Positions 14,432-21,208 of a stretch of DNA of 25,096 bases are shown piece by piece. A model generated the notes under the pieces. That model had not been told where the DNA came from, ran no database searches, and saw nothing but the letters and a program-made list of their open reading frames with translations. The stretch lies in the NCBI GenBank assembly GCA_964549245.1, contig CAZJUO010000010.1, forward strand, positions 1 through 25,096. The letters are read 5' to 3'. This DNA comes from CAZJUO01 sp964549245. GTDB lineage: Bacteria; Patescibacteriota; Patescibacteriia; UBA10025; JAHIVO01. A program made the translations under genes and the position numbers. Positions within the stretch are counted from its first letter, which is position 1. The number at the start of each line of letters is the position of its first letter.

Positions 14432-15060
14432 GACGTTACATAGGTTGAATTTATAATTGGCAGGCTCGACTTGGTGCAAATAATGGTATCATAGGCCAGT
14501 ATATCAATAATATTCAGGCTGTCAGCGCGAACAACATTCACGGACGGAATATTGTTTGCTGATTTTATAATATTTACATCTCCTTTGTCTAATACTATCA
14601 AAACTTTTTTCTCGCATGGCAGGGCTTTTATTATCGAAACTAACATTTTGGTTTTAACTTCGGGTAGCTCCAATTTATCAACAATAATTATTTTCTTATC
14701 TGCTGCTTTATCGCTCAAAGCCATCAGCAAAGCCTTGCGTTTTGCTTTTTTATTCATCTTCAGCTGATAATTTTTATTTGAGCGAGGGCCAAAAGTGACG
14801 CCGCCGCCAATCCAGATAGGAGAACGAATTGAGCCGTGACGGGCACGACCGGTACCTTTTTGGCGCCATGGTTTTCGTCCGCCTCCCCTGACTTCTGATC
14901 GATCCTTAGTATGGGCCAGCACTTGGCGGCTATTGGCCTGCAGCGTACGGACGGCTTGCTGGATCAATTCGGGTTTGACCGGAATATTGAAAACTTTCGG
15001 TTCTAAGCTAATCTCGCCTACTGGTTTGCCTGCTTGATTGTATACTTTTACTTTCGACAT
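14428..15060 (-). CDS. rplD: 50S ribosomal protein uL4
   Basis: A 210-residue uL4, whose loop reaches the exit tunnel. It starts MSKVKVYNQAGKPVGEISL and has RQVLAHTKDRSEVRGGGRKP followed by WRQKGTGRARHGSIRSPIWI (the conserved tunnel loop), GVTFGPRSNKNYQLKMNKKA and the end IICTKSSLPIINSTYVTS. In several bacteria uL4 also represses the S10 operon through a leader. The internal ATG at MSKV is chosen since the longer start adds seven residues overlapping rplC. It ends inside the rplW start codon. Confidence 0.96.
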   Translation of the reverse strand: MSKVKVYNQAGKPVGEISLEPKVFNIPVKPELIQQAVRTLQANSRQVLAHTKDRSEVRGGGRKPWRQKGTGRARHGSIRSPIWIGGGVTFGPRSNKNYQLKMNKKAKRKALLMALSDKAADKKIIIVDKLELPEVKTKMLVSIIKALPCEKKVLIVLDKGDVNIIKSANNIPSVNVVRADSLNIIDILAYDTIICTKSSLPIINSTYVTS

Positions 15061-15067
15061 ACCAAAT

Positions 15068-15853
15068 TTATTTTTTATCAATTACTTTTTCTTGGTCTTT
15101 GTCAACCGATTTCCCTTCCGTTTTATCTGATGTGTTTTCTTGCTCCTTTGGTTTTTTCTCTGGCTCTTTTGGCTGTTCCTCGGTTTTTGCTTCCGTTGCT
15201 CCTTCTGCTGGTTCCTTGGTTTCTTTCTGCGACGATAAATCAATCTCGCCGTCCCCGTATATTCTCACCAAGCCGCTTCGCGCTCCTGGTAAGGCCCCTT
15301 TAATAAATAATAAGTTCTTTTCCGTATCAATCTCGATAATTTCCAAATTTTTTGTCGTCACCCGGCTATTGCCCATCTGGCCGGCCATGCGCTTACCTTT
15401 GAATACCCGAGCGGCGTCAGTAGCACCAATTGAACCAGGCATCCGTAGCTGATCTTTATTGCCATGCGAACCTCTGCCGCCGGCGAATCCGTGCCGCTTG
15501 ACTACCCCTTGAAAACCTTTCCCCTTGGAAATACTGGTTACCGCGACACGATCTCCTGGCTTAAATATGGCTACCGTCAGTACATCGCCACGCTTCAATT
15601 TCTCCTCCGCACCGGATCGAAACTCTGCGATGTCCCGAAATGGCGCCAAACCTTTGGTATGGCCCTGCAGTGCCTTGGTGGGATGCTTTCGCTCTCCAAA
15701 ACCGACTTGCACCGCACGATAACCGTCCTTTTCCATAGTCCTGATTTGGGCTACCGTACAGGGTCCGGCCTGAACTACAGTCACCGGAACAACGGTTCCG
15801 TTTTCCCGAAATCGCTGGGTCATTTCAATTTTTTTTCCTAAAATAAACTTCAT
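15068..15853 (-). CDS. rplC: 50S ribosomal protein uL3 with charged C-terminal tail
   Basis: A 261-residue uL3, one of the first proteins to bind 23S rRNA. It starts MKFILGKKIEMTQRFRENGT and contains VAVTSISKGKGFQGVVKRHG, FAGGRGSHGNKDQLRMPGSI and GNSRVTTKNLEIIEIDTEKN. The core ends near residue 208 and is followed by about 50 residues rich in lysine, glutamate and proline (TEEQPKEPEKKPKEQENTSD). The ATG at MKF is where family members begin; an 18-residue upstream extension has no support. It is separated from rpsJ by a 215-base gap, unusually long for the S10 operon. Confidence 0.95.
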   Translation of the reverse strand: MKFILGKKIEMTQRFRENGTVVPVTVVQAGPCTVAQIRTMEKDGYRAVQVGFGERKHPTKALQGHTKGLAPFRDIAEFRSGAEEKLKRGDVLTVAIFKPGDRVAVTSISKGKGFQGVVKRHGFAGGRGSHGNKDQLRMPGSIGATDAARVFKGKRMAGQMGNSRVTTKNLEIIEIDTEKNLLFIKGALPGARSGLVRIYGDGEIDLSSQKETKEPAEGATEAKTEEQPKEPEKKPKEQENTSDKTEGKSVDKDQEKVIDKK

Positions 15854-16068
15854 TTTTGAATAACTAATAATTTGGATAAACAAAAAACCGGTTGTATTGA
15901 TTATCACCAGATTTATTACTGCTCCGGAAAAGACCGGCTATAGTTTTTCAATCTAGCAAATCGTTATCTAAGGATTAATATCTGCAAACATAATTCGCGC
16001 CAATTTTCATCCTTAGAACCTATCTACCAATATATAATTGTAAATGTATCCTTGGTTACTGTTTACCG
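15854..16068 (-). other. Structured 215-base gap inside the S10 operon (rpsJ-rplC)
   Basis: No gene is seen here. The gap holds a perfect 9-base inverted repeat (TCTAAGGAT at 15967-15975, ATCCTTAGA at 16009-16017) enclosing 33 bases. Within the loop, on the - strand, TTGGCG (15998-16003) and TATTAA (15975-15980) stand 17 bases apart and might be a weak promoter for rplC. Two very short ORFs (7 and 11 codons, ATG to TAG/TAA) also start here but cannot be called genes. The gap could be a leader that controls rplC and later genes. Confidence 0.4.
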
Positions 16069-16440
16069 TTACATTTTTATTTCCACATCAACACCGGCTG
16101 GTAAATTTAAACTCATCATTGAGTCTATGGTTTTGGCTGTAGGATTGAGAATATCGATCAACCGTTTGTGGACCCTCATTTCGTACTGCTCACGCGAGTC
16201 TTTGTGCACAAAAGTCGACTTGTTGACTGTATATTTTTTCTTTTCGGTTGGTAAGGGAATAGGACCTCGCGTTTGCGCTCCGCTCCTTCTGGCCGTATCA
16301 AGAATGGTGCGAGTCGATTGATCAATAATTTTATGATCATATGCGCGAATACGAATACGGACACGTTGCTGTATCTCTTCGTCGCTTTTAGCCGCAACAT
16401 TATTGCTTGGATTGCTCTGTTCGCTTGTCGTAGTAACCAC
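16069..16440 (-). CDS. rpsJ: 30S ribosomal protein uS10
   Basis: A 123-residue uS10 of the small-subunit head. The family core runs from about residue 23 (QQRVRIRIRAYDHKIIDQST) through GPIPLPTEKKKYTVNKSTFV, DSREQYEMRVHKRLIDILNP and the end DSMMSLNLPAGVDVEIKM. About 20 serine/asparagine-rich residues are added in front. The start is GTG with AGGA about 12 bases upstream; no internal ATG stands before the core, so the extension appears real. Uses and position (first gene of the S10 operon) are as in other bacteria. Confidence 0.95.
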   Translation of the reverse strand: MVTTTSEQSNPSNNVAAKSDEEIQQRVRIRIRAYDHKIIDQSTRTILDTARRSGAQTRGPIPLPTEKKKYTVNKSTFVHKDSREQYEMRVHKRLIDILNPTAKTIDSMMSLNLPAGVDVEIKM

Positions 16441-16478
16441 GGTATTTATTTATCCTAAAAAATTATTAAACTACTGTT

Positions 16479-16489
16479 ATTATATTATG
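16479..16489 (-). promoter_or_regulatory. Possible -10 region for rpsJ (S10 operon)
   Basis: On the - strand TGGCATAATATAAT holds two overlapping -10-like hexamers: CATAAT with an extended TG, and a perfect TATAAT. RNA would begin about 30 bases before the rpsJ GTG. There is no clear -35 hexamer; the position expected for it is taken up by the palindrome after tuf. Confidence 0.35.
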
Positions 16490-16492
16490 CCA

Positions 16493-16519
16493 GAATTCCA
16501 GATTTGGCATCTGGAATTC
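16493..16519. terminator. Perfect inverted repeat between tuf and rpsJ
   Basis: GAATTCCAGA and TCTGGAATTC form a perfect 10-base-pair stem with a 7-base loop, starting 16 bases after the tuf stop. There is no T-run on either side, so it is not a standard intrinsic terminator; it could be a processing or stabilising hairpin at the 3' end of the tuf message, or a partial terminator. Confidence 0.45.
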
Positions 16520-16535
16520 CTATGTGTTGATGAAC

Positions 16536-17720
16536 TTACTTAATGATTTTTATTACCACCCCGGCACCAACCGTATGACCGCCTTCACGAATAGCAAACC
16601 GCTGTTTTTCTTCTAGGGCAATCGGCGCAACTAGTTTTATTTTCAAGGATACGGTGTCACCCGGCATGACCATCTCGGTCTTTTCTGGTAATTCTACCTC
16701 ACCGGTTACATCAGTGGTACGGATATAAAATTGGGGTTTATAACCTTTGAAAAATGGGGTATGGCGGCCGCCCTCTTCCTTGTTCAAGATATATACTTCA
16801 CCTTCGAATTCCGTATGAGGAGTGACACTGCCTGGCTTGGCGATTACTTGGCCGCGATATACTTCATCTTTTTTCGTACCGCGCAGCAAAATACCGGCGT
16901 TATCACCAGCCTGGCCTTCATCCAACTGCTTATTAAACATTTCGATACCAGTAACAACGGTCTTGCTTGTGTCTTTGATACCGACAATTTCTATTTCATC
17001 ATTCAATTTTACTTCACCCCGTTCGATTCTTCCGGTTACTACGGTGCCCCGTCCTTCGATTGAGAAAATGTCTTCGATGGGCATCAAAAACGGTTTGTCG
17101 ATATCACGTTTCGGTTCAGGAATATTCTCGTCTAAGGCTTTGACCAATTCCATGATAGCCTCTTGGGATTTTTCATCACCTTCAAGGGCTTTCAAGGCTG
17201 ATCCCTTGACGATAGTCACATTATCACCGTCATATTTATATTTTTTCAACAAATCACGGACTTCAACTTCCACTAGGTCGATCAGCTCTTTATCATCAAC
17301 CATATCAGTTTTATTTAAAAATACTACGATATTCGGCACACCAACCTGATACGCCAGCAATATATGCTCGCGTGTTTGGGGCATAGGACCGTCGGCCGCT
17401 GAAACAACCAAAATAGCGCCATCCATCTGCGCCGCGCCGGTGATCATATTCTTTACATAATCAGCGTGTCCAGGACAGTCGATATGGGCATAATGCCTTT
17501 TGTCAGTCTCATACTCCACATGAGCGGTAGCAATGGTGATGCCACGCTCTTTTTCTTCAGGAGCGTTATCAATCTGATCAACTGACTTATCTTGCGCGGT
17601 CATGCCCTTAGCTTTCAGTACTTTCAGTATGGCCGCAGTTAGAGTAGTTTTACCATGGTCAACGTGTCCAATGGTACCTACGTTTAAATGTGGTTTTTTT
17701 CTCTCAAATTTAGCTGTCAT
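16536..17720 (-). CDS. tuf: Elongation factor Tu
   Basis: A 394-residue EF-Tu, the GTPase that brings aminoacyl-tRNA to the ribosome. G1 is GHVDHGKTT (18-26), followed by switch I (EEKERGITIATAHVEYET), DCPGHADYVKNM (G3), NKTD (G4) and GSALKALEG (G5). Domains 2 and 3 follow, with EDIFSIEGRGTVVTGRIERG, the GHNVGVLLRG-like segment as DNAGILLRG, and the end RFAIREGGHTVGAGVV. It stands between fusA and rpsJ, the common location. Two promoters in front suggest it is transcribed in excess of the neighbouring genes. Confidence 0.98.
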   Translation of the reverse strand: MTAKFERKKPHLNVGTIGHVDHGKTTLTAAILKVLKAKGMTAQDKSVDQIDNAPEEKERGITIATAHVEYETDKRHYAHIDCPGHADYVKNMITGAAQMDGAILVVSAADGPMPQTREHILLAYQVGVPNIVVFLNKTDMVDDKELIDLVEVEVRDLLKKYKYDGDNVTIVKGSALKALEGDEKSQEAIMELVKALDENIPEPKRDIDKPFLMPIEDIFSIEGRGTVVTGRIERGEVKLNDEIEIVGIKDTSKTVVTGIEMFNKQLDEGQAGDNAGILLRGTKKDEVYRGQVIAKPGSVTPHTEFEGEVYILNKEEGGRHTPFFKGYKPQFYIRTTDVTGEVELPEKTEMVMPGDTVSLKIKLVAPIALEEKQRFAIREGGHTVGAGVVIKIIK

Positions 17721-17778
17721 AATGGTGAATTATTAATTATTCGTTAAAAATTTACTTTATATTATATAGTATAACCAA

Positions 17779-17806
17779 ATAATAATCGATACTCAAGATT
17801 TGTCAA
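17779..17806 (-). promoter_or_regulatory. tuf promoter, downstream copy
   Basis: On the - strand TTGACA is followed after 16 bases by TATTAT (one mismatch to TATAAT). RNA would start about 50 bases before the tuf ATG. It lies closer to tuf than the second promoter. Confidence 0.5.
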
Positions 17807-17833
17807 ATAATTCAGTAATAAAGTGCAACTGCA

Positions 17834-17862
17834 ATTATACCAATACTGGCAATAAAAGGCAA
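17834..17862 (-). promoter_or_regulatory. tuf promoter, upstream copy
   Basis: On the - strand TTGCCT is followed after exactly 17 bases by a perfect TATAAT, with TG one base upstream of it (extended -10). RNA would carry a leader of about 107 bases before tuf. Confidence 0.65.
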
Positions 17863-17930
17863 GGTGAGTTTTTATAATGGTTTATTGTATGTATCATGAG
17901 AAATAAATCAAGACCACTCCCTGCCCTTAG

Positions 17931-17952
17931 TTATCCCCAATTCTGTGGAAAA
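17931..17952. other. Inverted pair of DnaA-box-like sequences
   Basis: TTATCCCCA on the + strand and TTTTCCACA on the - strand (TGTGGAAAA) face each other four bases apart, nine bases after the fusA stop. The second fits the DnaA box TTWTNCACA; the first differs by one base from TTATCCACA. Only this pair is seen, so an origin is not claimed. It may be chance or a DnaA titration or control site. Confidence 0.3.
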
Positions 17953-17960
17953 CGCCGAGA

Positions 17961-20045
17961 CTACTTTTTTTCCGTTTGTTCGTCCCCTACGATCTCATTC
18001 ACGACATTCTTAGGCACTTCTTCATATTTTGAAAATTCCATTGAATATGATGCCCGTCCCTGTGACATGGAACGCAGCTGGGTAGCATAGCCAAACATCT
18101 CGGCTAAGGGCACTTCTGCTTCGATTACCTTCATATTGCCCCGGTCACGCATTTCTTTGATCAGCCCCCGCTTGGCGTTCAAATCGCCAACCACATCACC
18201 CATAAACTTTTCCGGAGTTACGACCTCAACCTTCATTACCGGTTCCAATAAAACCGGAGTGGCTTTTTTTGCCGCTGCCTGCAGGGCCATGGAACCAGCA
18301 ATTTTAAAAGCCGCTTCCGATGAATCTACCTCATGATACGTTCCGTCAAGCAAGGTTAGCTGCAAATCTACTAAGGGATAATGGGCAATAATACCCCGAT
18401 CCAAAGCTTCCTTGACGCCTTTTTCCACGGCAGGAATATATTCTTGCGGAATATTGCCTCCCTTAACCTCATTAACAAACTCAAATCCTTTGCCGCGCTC
18501 TTTCGGCTCAACGCGTACGATACAGTGGCCATACTGACCCCGGCCGCCTGATTGTCTGATATATTTACCTTCAGCTTCAGCTGCTTTGGTAACAGTTTCT
18601 TTATAGGCTACCTGTGGTCTTCCAACGTTGGCCTCTACTTTAAACTCACGCTTCATACGGTCAACAATTACTTCCAAATGCAACTCGCCCATACCGGAAA
18701 TTACGGTCTGGTTGGTTTCTTCATCAGTGCGAACTCTGAAGGTTGGATCTTCTTCAGCCAGCTTGGACAAGGCAATGCCCATTTTTTCCTGGTCTGCCTT
18801 GGTTTTGGGCTCGATAGCCACGGAAATTACCGGTTCGGGGAAGCTAATTGATTCTAATATAACCGGCTGGTCAGGATCACACAGTGTGTCCCCGGTAGTG
18901 GTATTTTTTACGCCAACTGCCGCGGCAATATCACCGGCAAAAACTTCTTTTACTTCTTCACGGTGGTTGGCGTGCATCCGCACAATACGGCCAACACGCT
19001 CTTTTCTGCCGGTACGTGTATTTAATATATATGAACCCGCCTCTAACGTACCCGAATAAACCCTAAAAAACGACAACGTGCCGACATACGGATCAGTAGC
19101 CACCTTAAAAGCCAGAGCTGCAAACGGCTGGTCGTCCCCTGTCTGGCGGGTCATTGTTTCGCCATTTTTTGGATCTTCACCTGTTACCGGAGGCACGTCA
19201 AGCGGAGAGGGTAAATACTCAACCACCGCGTCCAAAAGAAACTGTACGCCTTTATTTTTTAGCGCCGAACCGACAAAAATCGGCATCAGCTTATTGGCAA
19301 TAGTCGCCTTCCGGATAACTTTTTTTAATTCTTCAATATTGATTTCCTTACCGTCAAGATATTTTTGCAATAATTCGTCATCCTGTTCAGCAACCTTTTC
19401 AACTAAAGTATTTCGGAATTCTTCAACTTTTTCTTTCATATCTTCTGGTATGTCCTGATCTTCCCATTCTTTTCCCATCTCATCTTTATAAACACGCGCT
19501 TTTTGTTCAAGTAAATCGATAATGCCCTGAAAATCAGCTTCCGCGCCAATCGGCAGCTGGACCGCTACCGCGTTGGGCGTTAAGCGCTCTTTGATCATTT
19601 CCAAATCAGCGTAAAAATCAGCGCCCGTGCGATCCATTTTATTGATAAAACCCATCAAAGGAACTTTAAATTTTTCTGCTTGGTGATAAACCGTTTCTGA
19701 CTGGGGCTCCACACCGGCTACACCGTCAAAAACAATAAAACCGCCGTCTAAAACACGCAGTGAACGTTGCACTTCCACGGTAAAATCAATATGCCCAGGC
19801 GTATCAATGATATTAACGCGATGGTCTTTCCAAAAACAGGTAGTAGCCGCAGAAGTAATGGTAATGCCCCGTTCCCGTTCCTGCTCCATCCAGTCCATTT
19901 CAGCTTCACCCTCATGGACCTCGCCGATCTTGTGCTTTTTGCCGGTGTAATACAAAACACGCTCGGTTACAGTCGTTTTTCCAGCGTCGATATGCGCTAT
20001 AATTCCAATGTTCCTGGTTTTTTCTAAACTATATTCTCTAGGCAT
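17961..20045 (-). CDS. fusA: Elongation factor G
   Basis: A 694-residue EF-G, the GTPase driving translocation and, with RRF, ribosome recycling. P-loop AHIDAGKTT (17-25), switch I ERERGITITSAATT, DTPGHIDFTVEV (G3) and NKMD (G4) are intact, with the G' insert around residues 160-260, then domain II (ALAFKVATDPYVGTLSFFRV), domain III (SKLAEEDPTFRVRTDEETNQ), domain IV (RQSGGRGQYGHCIVRVEPKE; KGVKEALDRG) and domain V (RGLIKEMRDRGNMKVIEAEV). The start at MPREYSLEKT is the family start; an upstream ATG 24 codons earlier runs through an AT-rich repeat and is rejected. It is in normal str order between rpsG and tuf. Confidence 0.97.
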   Translation of the reverse strand: MPREYSLEKTRNIGIIAHIDAGKTTVTERVLYYTGKKHKIGEVHEGEAEMDWMEQERERGITITSAATTCFWKDHRVNIIDTPGHIDFTVEVQRSLRVLDGGFIVFDGVAGVEPQSETVYHQAEKFKVPLMGFINKMDRTGADFYADLEMIKERLTPNAVAVQLPIGAEADFQGIIDLLEQKARVYKDEMGKEWEDQDIPEDMKEKVEEFRNTLVEKVAEQDDELLQKYLDGKEINIEELKKVIRKATIANKLMPIFVGSALKNKGVQFLLDAVVEYLPSPLDVPPVTGEDPKNGETMTRQTGDDQPFAALAFKVATDPYVGTLSFFRVYSGTLEAGSYILNTRTGRKERVGRIVRMHANHREEVKEVFAGDIAAAVGVKNTTTGDTLCDPDQPVILESISFPEPVISVAIEPKTKADQEKMGIALSKLAEEDPTFRVRTDEETNQTVISGMGELHLEVIVDRMKREFKVEANVGRPQVAYKETVTKAAEAEGKYIRQSGGRGQYGHCIVRVEPKERGKGFEFVNEVKGGNIPQEYIPAVEKGVKEALDRGIIAHYPLVDLQLTLLDGTYHEVDSSEAAFKIAGSMALQAAAKKATPVLLEPVMKVEVVTPEKFMGDVVGDLNAKRGLIKEMRDRGNMKVIEAEVPLAEMFGYATQLRSMSQGRASYSMEFSKYEEVPKNVVNEIVGDEQTEKK

Positions 20046-20075
20046 GATTTTGTTAGTAATTTGGTAAAAAAGAAA

Positions 20076-20166
20076 GTAATTGGTAATGAAGTAATTAGTA
20101 ATTGATAACCTAAACAAAACGGATTGCCAAATATTACTTGTTACTAATTACTTTATTACTGGTTAC
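20076..20166. repeat. Long imperfect AT-rich inverted repeat upstream of fusA
   Basis: Arms at 20076-20108 and 20134-20166 (33 bases each, 25 matching) enclose 25 bases. A 13-base core (AAGTAATTAGTAA and its complement) is perfect. The arms are built from TAATTACT/TTACCAATTA-type words, and the 17-base word AATTAGTAATTGATAAC in arm one (20093-20109) also occurs at the start of the WecA-like gene. It lies in the fusA leader and overlaps its candidate promoter. Confidence 0.6.
20102..20130 (-). promoter_or_regulatory. Possible fusA promoter
   Basis: On the - strand TTGGCA (one mismatch to TTGACA) is followed after 17 bases by TATCAA. RNA would start about 50 bases before the fusA ATG. The -10 element lies in one arm of the AT-rich inverted repeat and the -35 in the loop. 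The match is moderate. Confidence 0.3.
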
Positions 20167-20174
20167 TCCCCTAG

Positions 20175-20235
20175 GCAAAGTGAGCAAAGGCGCGGCCTGC
20201 CCACCGAAGCTCACGCAAAGTGAGCAAAGGCGCGG
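20175..20235 (-). repeat. Duplicated 3' end of rpsG (21-base direct repeat)
   Basis: A 21-base word is present at 20215-20235, covering the last codons of rpsG, and exactly again at 20175-20195, just after the stop; the copies are 40 bases apart. On the - strand both copies encode the same ending (RAFAHFA) followed within a codon by a stop: TGA after the real gene end, TAG after the second copy. This looks like a short tandem duplication. A 6-base-pair hairpin (GCTCAC/GTGAGC, 20209-20225) lies at the copy junction. Confidence 0.75.
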
Positions 20236-20675
20236 TTCGCTTCTGCCATGCGGTGCACATCTTCCCGCTTTTTCATGGCTTCGCCCTGTTTTTGGGAAGC
20301 GTCCATCAGCTCCTGGGCTAATTTCTCGCTCATAGGCTTTCCTTTTTTCTTGGCCGCGGCTTCGATAATCCAGCGCATAGCCAGGGCCAATTTCCTTTCT
20401 CCCTTTACTTCTACCGGTATCTGGTAATTAGCACCGCCGATACGGCGTGATTTCACTTCAATAACGGGGGCTACATTTCGCAGCGCCTGCTCAAATATCT
20501 CAAGGCCTTTTTTCTTGGCTTTCTCGGCGATAATATCAAAAGCGCCGTAAACCACGTTCTGGGCTACAGTTTTTTTACCTTGCTCCATGACCAGGTTGAT
20601 AAACTTCGCTACCGTGAGATTATTGTATTTTGGATCAGGTTTTATTTTACGTTTTGATGCTTGTTTGCCTCGCAT
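20211..20675 (-). CDS. rpsG: 30S ribosomal protein uS7
   Basis: A 154-residue uS7, a primary assembly protein of the 16S 3' domain that lines the mRNA exit and E site. It begins MRGKQASKRKIKPDPKYNNL and contains KFINLVMEQGKKTVAQNVVY, then LRNVAPVIEVKSRRIGGANY, QIPVEVKGERKLALAMRWII and EANRAFAHFA at the end, which fits the family. The stop is TGA at 20211-20213. The last 21 bases are duplicated beyond it. It follows rpsL by 13 bases in str order. Confidence 0.97.
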   Translation of the reverse strand: MRGKQASKRKIKPDPKYNNLTVAKFINLVMEQGKKTVAQNVVYGAFDIIAEKAKKKGLEIFEQALRNVAPVIEVKSRRIGGANYQIPVEVKGERKLALAMRWIIEAAAKKKGKPMSEKLAQELMDASQKQGEAMKKREDVHRMAEANRAFAHFA

Positions 20676-20688
20676 ACTTGTTGATTAA

Positions 20689-21108
20689 CTATTTCTTTTC
20701 TTTTTTAGCTCCGTATAAGCTTCGACTTTGCTTACGATCAGATACTCCCTGCGTATCATAGACCCCACGTACCACATGGTAGCGAACGCCGGGTAAATCT
20801 TTAACCCGCCCGCCCCGGATAAGCACAATGGAGTGTTCCTGCAGATTATGCCCGATGCCAGGGATATATGCTGTCACTTCCATTCCGTTGGAAAGGCGAA
20901 CGCGGGCAATTTTTCGTAAAGCTGAATTCGGTTTTTTGGGAGTAACCGTAGTAACCTTGACGCATACACCGCGTTTAAAAGGAGAACCTTTTGGCAATTC
21001 GGTTCTTTTTCGGCGCACGGTATTCATGACCGATTGCAAAGCAGGGGTTTTTGATTTCTTGCTTGAAGTCGATCTCCCTTTGTTAATTAATTGATGTATG
21101 GTTGGCAT
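20689..21108 (-). CDS. rpsL: 30S ribosomal protein uS12
   Basis: A 139-residue uS12 of the decoding centre. It starts MPTIHQLINKGRSTSSKKSK and has the longer N-terminal loop typical of Gram-positive-type uS12. The decoding loops TPKKPNSALRK (57-67, with the two lysines K58/K59 that are changed in streptomycin-resistant strains) and GRVKDLPGVRYH (100-111) are of sensitive, wild-type form, and the aspartate that RimO modifies (D104) is present. The ATG at MPTI is the family start; the longer reading would run through the promoter and leader hairpin. It is first in the str operon. rpoB and rpoC, often upstream, are not there. Confidence 0.97.
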   Translation of the reverse strand: MPTIHQLINKGRSTSSKKSKTPALQSVMNTVRRKRTELPKGSPFKRGVCVKVTTVTPKKPNSALRKIARVRLSNGMEVTAYIPGIGHNLQEHSIVLIRGGRVKDLPGVRYHVVRGVYDTQGVSDRKQSRSLYGAKKEKK

Positions 21109-21121
21109 AATTATAGTAAAT

Positions 21122-21146
21122 AAAAAAGTATCATTACAGCGATACT
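21122..21146 (-). terminator. Attenuator-like hairpin in the rpsL leader
   Basis: On the - strand AGTATC and GATACT form a perfect 6-base-pair stem with an 8-base loop (GCTGTAAT), followed directly by TTTTTT. It stands between the proposed rpsL promoter and the rpsL ATG, so it could end transcription early (attenuation), or it may be the terminator of the upstream M50 gene. The stem is short and A-T rich, so strength is uncertain. Confidence 0.45.
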
Positions 21147-21158
21147 CGGGTTGCCACC

Positions 21159-21188
21159 AGCATAACACATAGCTACTTTGGCTGTCAA
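21159..21188 (-). promoter_or_regulatory. Promoter of the str operon (rpsL)
   Basis: On the - strand a perfect TTGACA is followed after 18 bases by TATGCT, with TG one base upstream (TGTTATGCT, extended -10). RNA would start at about 21152, giving a leader of about 44 bases before rpsL that contains the hairpin. Confidence 0.6.
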
Positions 21189-21208
21189 TAGCTACAACCC
21201 GAACCTCA

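Noticed and set aside
15099..15452. 117-codon serine/phenylalanine-rich open frame opposite rplC
   Set aside because: It is the antisense reading of the lysine/glutamate-rich uL3 tail and has no independent support.
17931..17952. Replication origin between fusA and tuf
   Set aside because: Only one pair of DnaA-box-like words is visible and dnaA/dnaN are not nearby.
20046..20117. Extended fusA start (24 more residues)
   Set aside because: The added segment (SITNYFITNYFLFYQ) is translated from the AT-rich repeat and the EF-G family begins at MPREYSLEKT.
20175..20235. CRISPR or mobile element end
   Set aside because: Only two copies of the 21-base word with a single 19-base spacer are present; there are no terminal inverted repeats or transposase, so a local duplication is simpler.
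21110..21115. TATAAT directly in front of the rpsL ATG as a promoter
   Set aside because: RNA would start inside the coding region, and a better promoter lies upstream at 21159-21188.
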